Below are positions 1 to 12,213 of a DNA stretch of 64,000 nt, one piece after another (the first letter of the stretch is position 1; each line of letters begins with the position of its first letter). The translations under genes were made by a program, and so were the position numbers. The stretch lies in the NCBI GenBank assembly GCA_025330725.1, contig JAIWND010000007.1:496001-560000 (forward strand), written 5' to 3'. The notes beneath the pieces are model-generated. The model did not search any database. It was not told the DNA's origin and saw only the letters and a program-made list of their open reading frames with translations. The stretch is from Chlamydoabsidia padenii (taxonomy: Eukaryota > Mucoromycota > Mucoromycetes > Mucorales > Cunninghamellaceae).

Positions 1-318
1 ACCCTGGTCTTGTCCAAGAAGTATGGCAAATGTTGTGCACCAATCACGCGACCTCGTTCAGAGTAGTAGAGTTCAATATATTGGAAGCATCGTGAAGCAT
101 GGTCGTGTATTGTTGATTTCGCCCCCGTCCATAGATTAATCAGTGTTTGAGAATGATGAAGGTGTTGTTCGAGCTTTGTCTGTTTTTTGTTGGACCCCAA
201 AGCAAGACAATAAGAGACAGCATTCTGGAATTGTTGTGACTTGCCACTAGCTGACTCTCCACTGATGAAGCAGAGAGAGATAAGGATAAAAAAAGATTAA
301 CAAGGAGGAAGAAAAGCG

Positions 319-356
<38 letters not shown>

Positions 357-698
357 AGTTGGTGTTTTCTGGGGCAAAAAACTATCCTGATTTTTTAAAT
401 CCCGACAATTATCTTACCAGAACAAAATGGATTGATTTAAACTGGTTCGGCGCATATGATGATAAGCATGGTTAACCAATTGATACAAGTGTGGTCCATT
501 TTGTCTTGATTGGGTATCTTTATAAGCGGATATATATTCACTACTGGCATCTGGATCTAAGACTGGGTTGAATGACACCAGCACTGTATCTCCAATGGAA
601 GTAAATCGGCGGTCTTCCAGATACCGCTGTCTAAGCACTTCTGCTATGTTCTCAGATGAAGTATCTTGGAGCTGAGTAAGGTCTTGAATTGTTGTCAT
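1..698 (-). CDS. Myosin-motor protein, probable class V/VII chitin synthase (partial, N-terminal part)
   Basis: Only the N-terminus is in the window; the gene continues past the left edge. Exon 1 is 698-418 and exon 2 begins at 261, with a GTAAGA donor and a CAG acceptor. Exon 1 encodes a myosin-head start, including FTSIGDTVLVSFNPVLDP and the YHHMRRT segment. Exon 2 opens with the P-loop GESASGKS and continues through YYSERGRVIGAQ and PYFLDKTR, the usual myosin-head order. In fungi this short head without an SH3-like N-domain is typical of chitin synthases with a myosin motor-like domain, and the complete homologue at 22902 has the same layout. The chitin synthase half is not visible, so that assignment is inferred. 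A 36-nt A run on the + strand lies in the intron. Confidence 0.8.
319..354. repeat. Poly(A) tract in intron 1 of the myosin-motor gene
   Basis: There are 36 consecutive A on the + strand, which reads as a T run on the coding strand upstream of the acceptor. Confidence 0.9.
394..406 (-). promoter_or_regulatory. Intronic copy of the CGGGATTTGAA-type element
   Basis: The + strand reads TTTAAATCCCGAC. On the coding strand it lies just inside the intron, about 12 nt after the donor. Confidence 0.4.
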
Positions 699-788
699 CT
701 ATTCATAAAGTCAAGTTAATAATAATAATAATAAAATCGGTAAACGAATGTCAAGAGGGGAGGGTGATGATAGGGAAGATCGTCTCTA

Positions 789-800
789 TTCAAACCCCGC
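789..800 (-). promoter_or_regulatory. CGGGGTTTGAA element upstream of the myosin-motor gene
   Basis: The + strand reads TTCAAACCCCGC, 91 bp upstream of the start codon at 698. It fits the TFIIIC B-box pattern TTCRANNCC. Confidence 0.55.
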
Positions 801-1829
801 TTACCAGTGCATGAACTTGAAGAGAACCGTGAGTATTAAAAGGGTGGTATGACTATTAACTAGTAGGACGTTATTACTGTATAAATGTGTATAAATGTAA
901 TTGATGAAACGATGTACTATACAAAAAGAGGTAGATACTGAATGACGAGGAAGAAAAAAAAATAAAAGAAAAGAAAAAGAGGAAAAGAAGAAAAGAGAGA
1001 TCCTTAAAACTCTCCTGACCCAAATAGAATAGCATCCTTTTCCTCAACTCTCCCCTTCCACCCCTTTCTTTACGACACCCCCGTAAAGAGGCATACTCTC
1101 TCAGTGTGATGCAAAGTAATAAAAATAATCATCACCACAAATGCAGATTACTTGTGCTGTACCTCGACTATCTTTGATTTTGTCCCTGAATATTTTGTCC
1201 AATCATTTCGTAGGATACGAACATTTCATATGCCGACTTTTTGATCCACAACACCAAGGATGTTTTTAAGATTTCCGGTGCATCAAAGGAATCATTCCTC
1301 CCCCCCCCCCCGCCTTTTTTTTTCGAGTATACTCAGTAGATTCGAAGTCAATTCATGTAGAATGCTTTGGAAAAAAAATAGTAATTACCTCCACAGATTA
1401 ACAAAACACATTCAGTTTTTTCTCCAGTGTCCAAAAAAGGAAAGGGCACACAAAAGAAAAACGTGGGAAGAGAGCTTCGCATTGACATGCTCCGCTGTCA
1501 TACTCTTCGCCAACACACATAATACCATATATGACATGAAACATTATAGTATGTAGACAAAAGGTAAAGAGGTTTATAACAATGTTTTATTATACTGTAT
1601 ACAAAGGGAAGACTAATACTGTAACATTGTATAGCTAATGGAGAGCGAGGGGATTCTAATACTATTATGTAATATGTATAGCCAATTGTTAAGGTAAAGC
1701 AGATCATGTATTGCCAATTCCTATCTACCAACCTAATGAGTACCTAAAATCGTATTGACTTTTGTTTCATTCATGCCCAACCTTGTCAGATTCCCCACTA
1801 TGGTCAACAAACCTGTCGAATTTGGATGC

Positions 1830-2225
1830 CTATAGAAGATTTATATAGATAAGTAGTGAGAATCGAGTCATGATAGATTTTATATATGTATTTATTATGT
1901 TGCGCATTTTACGTAGTGCATAGTGAGTCCTAGTTTTCCAGGTTATCGAGTAAGTATTCCCACCTCCATGTCTGAAGATTCCTTGTTCATTAGGTCGTAT
2001 GATTAATAAAGTCCGGTCGCATACTAGGTAGTGTGAGCCTTTAACAGAGGGCGGTGTAGCATCAATGATCAGGAAGACTAAAAAAAGAGATTCGATTCGC
2101 TTGTTAGTATCCGTCAAATAAGCAGCATTCGTCAATTCTGTCGGAAGAGATTTAAGCAAAAAGAAAAAGAAGGGGGAAAAGAAAATCGTGAGCAAAAAAT
2201 ATCTGTGCTTGAATCGGTATTTCAA
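1830..2225 (-). CDS. Possible small secreted or membrane protein (131 aa), doubtful
   Basis: An uninterrupted minus-strand frame begins with a basic then strongly hydrophobic N-terminus (FLLTIFFSPFFFFLLKSL), which could be a signal peptide or anchor. The rest has mixed, non-repetitive composition. A promoter-type element (GGCGGCGTGTGAA) lies only 9 bp before the ATG, closer than in any supported gene. No family is recognised and no introns are evident. It could equally be a chance frame. Confidence 0.2.
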   Translation of the reverse strand: MKYRFKHRYFLLTIFFSPFFFFLLKSLPTELTNAAYLTDTNKRIESLFLVFLIIDATPPSVKGSHYLVCDRTLLIIRPNEQGIFRHGGGNTYSITWKTRTHYALRKMRNIINTYIKSIMTRFSLLIYINLL

Positions 2226-2233
2226 TTGGACGA

Positions 2234-2246
2234 GGCGGCGTGTGAA
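2234..2246 (+). promoter_or_regulatory. CGGCGTGTGAA element
   Basis: The + strand reads GGCGGCGTGTGAA. The only candidate target is the doubtful minus-strand frame at 2225. Confidence 0.35.
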
Positions 2247-2577
2247 AATACGGTCATATCAATGCGTTGGGACGTTCTGACCGATTGAGAACGACAAGTT
2301 ATACCTGATGGACTCTTTTAATATATTATGGCGGTTACCATATAAAGATATGCATCCAATCAATTGAGTTGAAGCCTCCCATTTAACATGCATGGATTCA
2401 TTTTCATTGACAGGTTTAACTACATAATACGAGAGGGGGGGGGTGAGTCAGCACAGGATATATCAGGAGAAGGTCATATCCATCATTACACACAAAAATT
2501 TTACTACAATAGTATTACAACAAAATAAAAGGTATTCTTTATTAAAAACAAGCCCTATCTACAACCACAGATAATAA

Positions 2578-3916
2578 CTAATCTAATTCAAACAATTCAT
2601 CTTGATCAATCATCAACCGGGTACGAATATCCTTTTCCATCATCAGACTTGTCAGATCCAATAGTTCCTTGGTGGTCATGGTCGAGCCGAGTTTTTGGAA
2701 TCCAAATAAATATAAATCTACAGTAAATGTTTATTAAGGAAGATTCGTGTGTGTGTGTGTGTTGTATGCTAATTTTACCTTTTGACCATGGACATTCCCG
2801 CACAGATCGATAGAGTAATTCTCGCGCCTTTTCAGTATTTCCCAGTCCTACTTCATGTTGAATGTATAGTTTCCAAAGCAGGATGGATGATTTTGTCCTA
2901 TAAACATTGAGGTCAATATATCATTATGTTACATATCTTCCTTACCTTGGATGTTCTAGCGCTTCTTCAAAGAGGGTTCGTACCAAGTTGACATCATAAG
3001 GTTGATTTCTATGTAGATGGACATAAACATATACCAGCCAAAGAATGATATTGGGATCACTAGAGAAAGAGATCAATGGTGGCTCGATTAGTATCAGTTT
3101 TTCTTTTCTTCATCCACCCAAGAAAATCGCTCCCTCTCCAATATGTTTTACCTTGCCAAGCTGGTCGCAAAAAGACCCTGTACTCTGTTGTAGATCCACG
3201 TTTTCGATTCGTTCCATATAAATAGACCCAATAGTATGGTATTGTTGGGGAAGAGTGCCAGTCCGTGTTTCGTTGCATGTCGTAGTTTGCTCGGTTGATA
3301 ACCACTGTTGTTCCGAATAGCATGATGATACAATAATTCCACATGTGATACCCGAATCTTTTCACTGATAAATCCACGGTCGATATGATTTTCGGATAGA
3401 TAGTCAAATATTTGTTGGTACACTTGACTGGCCCCATCTACACCATTGACGAGATATTCGAATAAGGCGTGGCATACGAGCGATTCGTACGCAATTGTTG
3501 TTTGGATATCATTGTTCTGTTGAGTCAAGTAGTGTCGTGTCAAAGTGCTAATCCGACTGAAAAACTATTATGATGAAGAAGGGTTAGCCTTATAGCATGA
3601 ATGAGTTTTTGATCATGTTACCTCTTTTGCAGAGTTGATGTCAGCTTGACTGGAAGGAGAGAGGGGTTTTTCTATAAAGGAAAATTGTCCGACTGGTGAG
3701 AATAATGTTTACTTTATTGGACCTGTCAACTTACCAGTGCGACCTTCGGTAGCCATCCCCAGGAGTATGCAGAGAGCTTCGTGCGGTTGTCCGTACTCCA
3801 TTTCCAGTTGAGCATACATTCGGTATAGCAAAGGGACAAGTAAGCGATCATCATCAGTAAAGTCCTTTGCTGCAGCGAGAGCCAATTGGTATACTTTGCG
3901 TGCCTGTCCCGGTCCC

Positions 3917-3969
<53 letters not shown>

Positions 3970-5212
3970 AGCAAGAGGTAGGCATTATTTAATTGTACTA
4001 CTTACTTCATCCTGTCTGCCATAGCCTTTTTCCATTTGAGCATACGCATTCCAGAGTTTGATGTTGGTCCGTTGATCATTCAAGAGCTTCTTTGCAAGGT
4101 TTCTTCCACTAATGTTAAAAGCGAGGGCGGGAATAAAAAAGTTGGTAAATTCAAAGTTTTACACTGGTGGGGTTTGCCTACTTACCCCTTGTGTCCATAG
4201 CTTGATTCAAAGGAGAGGTAACAGACTGCAAGATGGTCGTCCGTTTTTTCAATTTTCAGTATTTGATCAAATACATTCCTACAAGAGCATTCACCCAAGA
4301 TATGAGGTAAGAAAAAAAAAGTGTCAGTATTATCCATCACAGTCCACACTTTCAACTTTTTACCTCGTAAACATAATGTCTTCGTCGTTGGTTAAGTATC
4401 GTTTACCAAAGCAAGTAAACCAGTAATCACCTCTGGCAAACAGTTCTTCAACACCCACAGGGTAAGATAAAGGCAAGTCAAATGGATTTTGATCATTTCG
4501 TTGCACCTGCTTCATTGGCACTCCGTCCACATAGCCAATTTGATGCTGCTGTTGTTCAACCACCGGCCAAAACCCGCCTAGTTGTAGATCATTGTGTGTA
4601 AAGGTGTCAGTGCTAAAGTGAGTGTTGGTGCCAATTCCCGGAGGAGAATAAGGAAGACCAAGGAATACAAAGATGCTGTAGATAAGACTTTTTCTGGCTC
4701 CTGTTGTCGTAATATTGAAGAGAATGCTGGCGACATCTTCTGATAAGACTACTCGAAAGGGATCATCATCAATGGATATCTGCTCCTTGTCTACATAAAA
4801 ACAAAAAATAAAAACTTGTTAATTACGATAATATATCCCGTTGACTTTATCAAGTCCTCACCATTCATTCTTCTTGGTAGGATATGTCTTCTTTGTTGCT
4901 GTTGTTCTTGATTGAGCCAATCCAGGATGGTATCCACTAAATGAAGATGGGACATCAAGTAGTATTAGTTTTATCTTTTGTTTGCATAATGCTTTTGTTA
5001 CGTACCTTCATAGAGTTCATCATCAATTTCCGACTGCTTTCCCTCCAGGATTTCAATTTCTTGTTCATCTAATCAAAGTAAATGTTGGTATCAAAGAATT
5101 CATGCAATAGGTTTTGCTGACTTACTTGATACTTTTGCATAATAAGAGTTCCAGCCTTGCGCGTTCTATAAACAAAAAGTAAAGTTAATCCAGATATTTC
5201 ATCTTAGACAGT

Positions 5213-5280
<68 letters not shown>

Positions 5281-7686
5281 GCTTCACCGAATCTAGGCAC
5301 TTCGCTGTCCCAAAACTTGGAAAAATCTGACACCTGTCGTGATAATGTAGATGATGGGGACATTCGGTAAGCCAATGGCTGGAATAAGCAGAATTCCACC
5401 AAAGCTTGAATGGTTGCATATGCCCGTTCTTGGTATCCTATTGTAATAATGATAATGATAAGGATGTATTGGTATTGATAATTAATCATATTTACCTGCT
5501 TGTTTCATAAAAAGACATAAGCGTAGCACAACGTAGACCATTAAAGATTCGATGTTTTCCCTTTCTATACAAAAGAAAGCAAGTAAAGTGCATTAAAACA
5601 AGACCCTTCCTCCCCCCCCTCTTTTTGTTTTTAAAAACACTGCACCCTATTTACCTTCTAATTGGTCATCATCGTGTTTCATAGCAGCTTGTAATCGTAT
5701 TGAGATCTGATGCAGTGTACCCAAGCAATCTTCAAACACCTTTACACAATCATCAAAGGAGAAGCTTGAGAAGTTTGTTTGTCGCAGATTTATGTAATCA
5801 GACCATAACCGGATCGAATTGGGAATCCGTTCAAGCGCCTTATCCCAGTTTTCCAATAGAGTCAGGGTACTATAGAGGATTGTAAATAAGTGTGAGTTAT
5901 ATTATGTGTGTAAAGTTTTCAATCATTGATCCACTTACTCCCACACTTCTCCACCACATCGAAGATAGGCCAACCATAAGTCTTCGTTCACCGGGTTCTT
6001 TTCCAATGCCTTGCGAAAGATGCTAATCTTGACTTCTCCAAGGGTAGTTTTTGCAGATCTTGATTTCCTTTTTGAGTCCGTGCCCGAGTCCAAGCCTTTT
6101 GAGATTTCGTCTTGAAAGTCGATAAAGTCAAGCCAATTCTGTACATTTGACGGATCCTATAAAGAATAACAGTGTTAAATGATGTTCCGACCCCCCTCTC
6201 TGATTACATTACCTCTGCCAATTCCTTGTTGTACCGAATTGTCCTTTGCCGCACGTATTCTTCAAAGTCGTCTTTCGTTTGTTGTTGTTGTTGCTGTTGA
6301 CCTAGATTATTCTTCTTGTCGCTGGCGCTACCTTCGATACTGCGATAATCCACACCACTAGATATTAAGCCCGTCTCCTCATCCTTCTTGTGATCATCGA
6401 GTGTTGCTGCCAAGTCAACAAAACCAGCTTGACTTGAGAAGGTAAAGTCATCGTCCTTTATTGGTGTGATCAGAGTTCGACTAATATAAAAGATGAGGAG
6501 TTAATAAATCAAGTTGGTTCATGTCACTCATACAACAAAATAGATTGCCTTACTTTTCGTCTGTTAGGTTTAATAGATCAAATCCGCGGGAGATCTATAT
6601 AGCCATAAAAATAAAAGGAAGAGTCAGTCAGATGATCGTTGTGGCATAATGGGAATCTTACCGCCGGTTTCTTGGGTTTAACAAGTTCAAGGTATTTCCC
6701 ACCTTTGGCACTTGCTGCATCAATTTTCAATGAATCCGATATACCAAGCACCTTTCCATCTAAAACTATGTTAGTGCATCAAGGTAAGATCTATCTTTTT
6801 TTGTTATCCAAACTTACAACCACCGCGTCTATAAACGGGCACAGAGTATGTATTGGGGCCATATATCAAGTTGTTAGGATCGCCTACAGTATCGACATAA
6901 AAAGATAAACCACTATCCAGTTTCCCACTATGTACAATAATAATAATAATAATAATAATAAAGGATGTGAGCCATATCCATTTTTTTCAACCCAATGTCA
7001 TACTTACGATTGAGGAGGAGAAGCTGTTCGACTAGAGGTTTTCTATTAATAGAAGAGTGGAATTAGTATAACGTCGGGTGTGTGTTAATTCATTGTGCAG
7101 TACTTGCCATTTTTGATCGTTTTGGAGAACGAGACCGTCCATGTCGTTCTTCAGGCGACCTTGAGTAATTTGACCGTTTTGACCTGCGCTTTCTGTTGGA
7201 GGGAGACCGCGATCGTCTTGAGTGCTTTGCTTGGTGAGGAGAGCGTGATCGAGATCGATGGCGTGAGGGTGAAGGTGATCTGGAGCGTTTACGAGAATGA
7301 CGATGACTGCGTTGATGAGAAGGTGAATTCGATCGTTCTTGTCGTCTTTTACTTTTATGAGATTCCTTCTTTTCCCTTGACTGTTTCCTGGTGTCTTCAT
7401 TTTGATCGAGGAGGTCTACTTGAACATAAAAAGGCGAAAAAAGTTAAATAGAAGTATATAATTATTATAAGAATAGTCTTTTTAATACATTACCTTCTAC
7501 ATTAGGAGCGCTTTTGAAGGATGGTGCAGGTGGTATAACTTGAAAAATGTCAGGCGCCGTCGAAAAAGATGGTGGTGGTGGAAGAGTTGGTAGTTTCTAT
7601 TGAGTATGATACAATAAATAGAGAGTATATATAAGTGTTATTTCAAGTTGAACATATTTATACCATTACAGACTTACCTTTGACAT
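2578..7686 (-). CDS. nrde2: NRDE2 family nuclear RNA-processing protein
   Basis: NRDE-2 proteins act in nuclear RNA surveillance and nuclear RNAi, and in animals bind the exosome helicase MTR4; that role is taken from the family. The first coding exon is only MSK (7686-7678). A proline-rich exon follows, then an RS-rich region (about 7420-7108: repeated RS/SR dipeptides with HSRKRSRSPSPS). The NRDE2 core follows, with YVDTVGDPNNLIYGP and VYRRGG near 6900-6820. HAT-like helical repeats come next, with NWDKALERIPNSIRLWSDYI near 5850-5790, a strong family signature. The C-terminus ends ...IDQDELFELD at 2578. At least a dozen short introns interrupt it, two carrying 47-63 nt homopolymer runs. Exact middle exon borders were not all resolved. 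Confidence 0.88.
3920..3966. repeat. Poly(A) tract in an NRDE2 intron
   Basis: There are 47 A on the + strand, read as T on the coding strand. Confidence 0.9.
5215..5277. repeat. Poly(T) tract in an NRDE2 intron
   Basis: There are 63 T on the + strand, so the pre-mRNA carries an A run here. This is the opposite polarity to the other NRDE2 intron tract. It is the longest homopolymer in the window. Confidence 0.9.
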
Positions 7687-7906
7687 GTTTTCAAAGATCG
7701 ACCTTACAGTACTGTATAATTTAACAGGAAAGAGAGAGAGAATGGGAGAGGGGGATTGTAAATATTATTTTTGAATTCCGACATCTCCCACTTTTGGGTG
7801 GAAAGATATCGGAACCAGTTTTTATTCATGCGTGTTTAAAGTGGATGATAAGAGAGATAAAATGCATAGGGATGAGGGTGTATAGTAAGTAATAAGTATA
7901 GCTAAA

Positions 7907-8821
7907 CTAATAGTAATCTACATCACTATATTCTTCGTAGCTATATTCTATTGATTATGAAAAAAGTATTAGCATATGACGTTTACTTGAATCCCAAACT
8001 TACGTTCTTCATAATCTTCATCGCTGTTTTCTTCGTCGGGGTAATCATTTTGATAAAAGTCTTCGGCTAAAAATAAATAAATAAATAGTGAGTATAGGTT
8101 ACAGTCATCAGTTACTTTTATACGCATTACCATTGGAATCTTCATCTTCATTGTCACCAATTTCACTATCCGAGTCATCATTCATATATTCGGTTTCTTC
8201 GTCAAACCACATTCTAATAAAGGGGGTTAGTAAAATCAATCCTATGTTGCCTATTTCATTTCTTACAGTGAGCCAACATTGGGTCCAGTGATGACAGTAT
8301 CCTTGTCGGTTGATTTGTCGCAGTAATATACATCATATACATAATCATCTTCTTCAGGTTCTTCAACCTTATCGTTTACTATTCAAATCAAAGCAGTATT
8401 AGTAATCAATGCAAACGATAGTTTTAGTGATCTTGACTTACATGTGAGGTATTCCTTGACCATGGGGATAAAATTACACATGATATCATCTGGGTCTTCT
8501 TCATCATCATCTATAAACAGTCTGTCATAAAAAAAGTCAAAGACAAAGACGAGTTATTAGTATCATCCGTTTACCCACTAGTGAATACTTTACCTTGGAT
8601 CTTCCCTATGTTTTTCTTCCTTGACGGCTTCGTACATTTGGAATAGATCTTCTGCTGCCTTTTCGGATGAGCTTTGTACACTATATCAATCAAAAAGGGT
8701 GGTTAGTCGACAATGAATCAACATAGTATTCCATTATAATTACTTACATCGGTGGCATACTTTTGTCAGTTTTAGCCCTGTTTTGAGAGATCAAACGGTA
8801 TCGTGCTTGCTTTGCTGTTGC

Positions 8822-8857
<36 letters not shown>

Positions 8858-9468
8858 AAGTAAATAAAAGGAGTGGGACACTTTATATAAATGTTTATTC
8901 ACTTACTTTTGAGTCTTGAGTTTTCTTGTCGCGTTTGGAATCATCGTTAACTGGTGTATCAGGTCTGCTGCCAGGACGGATTCGTCGATCAATACGTTCC
9001 TATCAAATGAAAGTGAGTGAGTATCGCCAGCGAATTTCCATTTTTCACAATACCTTTAACTTTTTAGCTTCACTAATGTTCTTGAAGCTACCTTCTTCTA
9101 CTGTTTCCGCTAACCTAAAGATTCGTGGTAAAGCCATTGCTGACACTATGATAAAAGGACAAGTTAGTATACTATCCATTTTTTACCATTTCATATGTTC
9201 CACTTTACCTTTAAGACTTGATTTATCGTTCGTAAAGCTTCCCCTTCTAGATCGCTTGTCGGTCGCTTGTCTATCGTCCAAGTCTTTGTGTTGGACCACT
9301 GTAAATCAAAGAAAAAAAAAACCCCCCAGCAAACAACAAGATATTGTTAATTATCATGATCTGTCACTGATCCAAGGCACACTACTTACGTAAAACATCC
9401 AAAGGTTCTTCATTTCTTTTACGCTTGATCTTCAAAAGCATTTGAGGTGCATCGTTCTTTTGTTCCAT
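7907..9468 (-). CDS. iwr1: Iwr1-type RNA polymerase II nuclear import factor
   Basis: Iwr1 carries assembled RNA polymerase II into the nucleus (family knowledge). The N-terminus MEQKNDAPQMLLKIKRKRNE, followed by EPLDVL, matches the conserved Iwr1/SLC7A6OS start. The C-terminal Iwr1 motif is DFYQNDYPDEENSDEDYEE near 8060-8000, followed after an intron by QYSYEEYSDVDYY and the stop at 7907. The middle is acidic. Roughly nine short introns interrupt it; one contains a (TA)n run at 8823-8850. It is divergent from the kelch gene, with 203 bp between the start codons and a shared promoter-type element between them. Confidence 0.85.
8823..8850. repeat. (TA)n microsatellite
   Basis: About 14 TA units lie in an Iwr1 intron. 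Confidence 0.85.
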
Positions 9469-9557
9469 GGCGTCCAGTGTTAGTTGGTGATCAAAGATAA
9501 AAAAAGAAAAAGAACAAATTGGAAAGCTTCACCGCTATTTTCATTTCATTGGGAATA

Positions 9558-9569
9558 TTAAAGCGCCGC
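9558..9569 (-). promoter_or_regulatory. Element shared by the divergent Iwr1 and kelch genes
   Basis: The + strand reads TTAAAGCGCCGC, 90 bp from the Iwr1 start and 103 bp from the kelch start. It has one mismatch to TTCAA in the core. Confidence 0.4.
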
Positions 9570-9671
9570 TTTATTTTGATAGCCGAGTTGCACAAGAACT
9601 CATTTCCCGTTCAATTTCCATTCTTTCCTCTCTTTTTTATCTTTTATACCCACTTTACTCTACTTTATGAC

Positions 9672-11704
9672 ATGACTGATCGCTCACACTCTATATTCTC
9701 TTTCCCTGGTGTAAAAAAGAACTCCAAAATAAGGGAAAGCTACAGCAATCATACAAATCTCGGTGGCTCGACTTTTGATGAAAGGTATTTTGTGTGGTTT
9801 AAAAAGGTTCATTCTTCATATCTTTTTTTAAATTAACAACTATTATATTCAGCTCTTCGACCGACTATGGACCAGAATCACCAACTTTACCACCTGATAT
9901 GGCTCAAGATGAAGGATTCACTGATATCTCCATTAATGACGACTCTATACCAAGACACTCAGAAACCTCGCCTAATGTAGTAGCCCCGATACCTCCATCC
10001 AAGCAGGCTCATCCTCGTCAAAATAACTCGACTACAACTAGCAATGTTTATAATCCACTGGGCAGTTTTACTTTCCACTCGGACATTACACCGCCTGAAC
10101 AGGTAACAGGTAAGCTCATAAAAAAGGAGACTTCCTCAACTTGTTAAACTTTCAGGTATGTCTAATTACATTCTTTTTTTTATTTACAGCAAGCCAGAGT
10201 GCCTCTCCGGTCAATAATAAAAAATCGCCTGGAAATGATCGTGGTAGGTCAGTATCAATTTCCCAGTCGACTTCTTCAAAACGCCGATCAAGTCATACCA
10301 ACCTTCGACATACCTCGTCTGCGACTGCCTTGCAACAACAACAACAACAACAACATGTCGCTCGATCCAGTCGCCGTCAACTCCACTTATCAGACCATAT
10401 GGCGGCTGCCATTGAACTTAGTACTAGTCCTAATGTCCCTCCTGCTCCAGCTGCTGGTATGTATTGGTCTCGAGCCATCTCCTTTGGCCGTGGTCCTTCT
10501 CGTCCTTTGCGTGCTCATACTTCAAATCTGATTGGTGAACATCTATTTGTATTTGGTGGTTGTGACATCAAGACATGCTTTAACGTCTTGTATATTTTGG
10601 ATATGGGTAAGTGAACTCATTCAAATGAAATCAATTGACTAACACTTGTCTCTTTTTTGATGGCGTTGCACTATTTAGATACTTTGACGTGGTCAAGACC
10701 TAGAACAACTGGCGATATTCCACCTCCATGTCGTGCACACTCTTGTACCACAGTTGAACATGATGTTGGCAATGGAAGGCGTGTCTCCTTTCTTTATGTT
10801 TTTGGTGGTGGTGATGGCCCGAATTACTTTAATGATCTTTATGTTTTGAATACAGGTAAGAAAGAAGAACATATTAACAAGTTACTGATATATTTGATTG
10901 ATAGAAACATTTACATGGACAAAACCAAATACGGATGGAATGCCTCCATCACCTCGTAGGGCACATACAACTTGTATATGGAACAACAATATCATTGTCG
11001 TTGGTGGTGGTGACGGTGTCCGTGCTTTAGCAGATGTCCATTGCTTAGATCTGACCGATCCTAGTCGCCCGGTGTGGTCACAACTTGAACCTTCTGGAAC
11101 ACCTCCTATTGCAAGAGGGTATCATACAAGTAATTTGGTAAAGGACAAGTTGATTATCTATGGTGGAAGTGATGGCCATGAATGCTTTAGCGATATCTTT
11201 GTACTGGATCTAGGTAAACAAACTAAAAGAGGGTATAAACATTATAACTGACTCTCTCTTTTTTTTTTTTTTTTTTTTCCTTTTTCTGTAGTGGCCAACA
11301 AATGGCATAAAGTAGATGTGGATCGTGCTATACCCCGTTTGGCTCATACTGCTACTCAAGTCGGATCTTACATCTTTGTAATTGGTGGTCATGGTGGCAG
11401 TAGGTACTCTAATGATGTACTGCTGCTGAACCTCGGTAAGTCCCTATAAACATTGAAACTTTATTATATGATTACCTAATCTTCCCTGTTTTAAATTGAT
11501 TTAGTAACAATGAGCTGGGAATCAAGAAAGGTTTACGGTGGCGCATCTTCCCCTCGTGGCTACCACACTGCCGTTTTGCATGATTCTCGGATCTATATTC
11601 TCGGAGGTTATGACGGAAAGAACGTATTTGAAGATATCTACCTTTTGGAACTCTCATCCTCTGCCTACTTGTCTCAAATCACCAACTTTGACATTGACGT
11701 TTAA
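9672..11704 (+). CDS. Kelch-repeat protein (538 aa)
   Basis: Seven exons join in frame: 9672-9784, 9853-10109, 10190-10606, 10679-10855, 10905-11213, 11292-11435 and 11505-11704. The start is the ATG at 9672 (MTDRSHSIFSFPG), because the frame at 9899 is open upstream through a spliced junction. The N-terminal 200 residues are Ser/Thr/Gln-rich and look disordered, with a short poly-Q. The C-terminal part carries about six kelch repeats with the YVFGGGDG, IIVVGGGDGV, LIIYGGSDGHE, FVIGGHGGS and YILGGYDGK signatures, enough for a beta-propeller. Fungal kelch proteins of this kind are often polarity or cytoskeletal scaffolds, but no specific orthologue can be named. Most introns fall at phase 1 right after each repeat, suggesting repeat growth by exon duplication. 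Confidence 0.88.
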
Positions 11705-12213
11705 AAAGAAAGGGATCGGTGGGTCCTTTTTAATAGCTTAGTAGACAACATAGATTTATTCATCCTAATATCTTAATATAGTTTTTATTTTAGTTTAATT
11801 TAGTTTTAGGTTTAGTGCTGTATAGTAGTATATCTTTATCATACCATTCATACACCCATTCTTGTTATCATCCCATCAAATAAAAATGCTTTACAAAACA
11901 TAATCGGCCTTTGAAATAATTGGATTTACTCTGGTATCTTTTGTAGTATTGGGTCGTCTTTCCAGACCGACTTTTTTTTTATATCAATATTACATTACAA
12001 GACTCAAGTTACGGAATTGGAACTGTCGGTATTTAAAAATACAGGATGCATGAATTTCAATTCCATTCAATAAGAAATCATTCCATTGTTCCGTAAACGC
12101 CCCCATCCCCAACAATAATAACGGGTTATACTTTTAACAGTAAGATTATTTTATTCATTTATTTATTAATGACAAAGTATACTATTAATTTAACTAATTT
12201 AACTATACTAGAT
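11705..12213. other. Convergent intergenic region
   Basis: This lies between the 3' ends of the kelch and F-box genes and holds AT-rich 3' UTR sequence. One element-like sequence, GTCGGTATTTAAA, sits at 12025-12037 with no promoter nearby. Confidence 0.6.

Larger units (their letters stand above)
699..2577. other. Gene-poor intergenic region
   Basis: This 1.9 kb stretch separates two minus-strand genes. It holds two promoter-type elements (789-800 and 2234-2246) and one weak minus-strand reading frame (1830-2225). Nothing else convincing was seen; the other open frames are short and low-complexity. Confidence 0.6.

Noticed and set aside
5199..5489. Minus-strand frame with a poly-Lys tail
   Set aside because: It is read through the 63-nt T tract of an NRDE2 intron and adjoining exon sequence, so it is not a separate gene.
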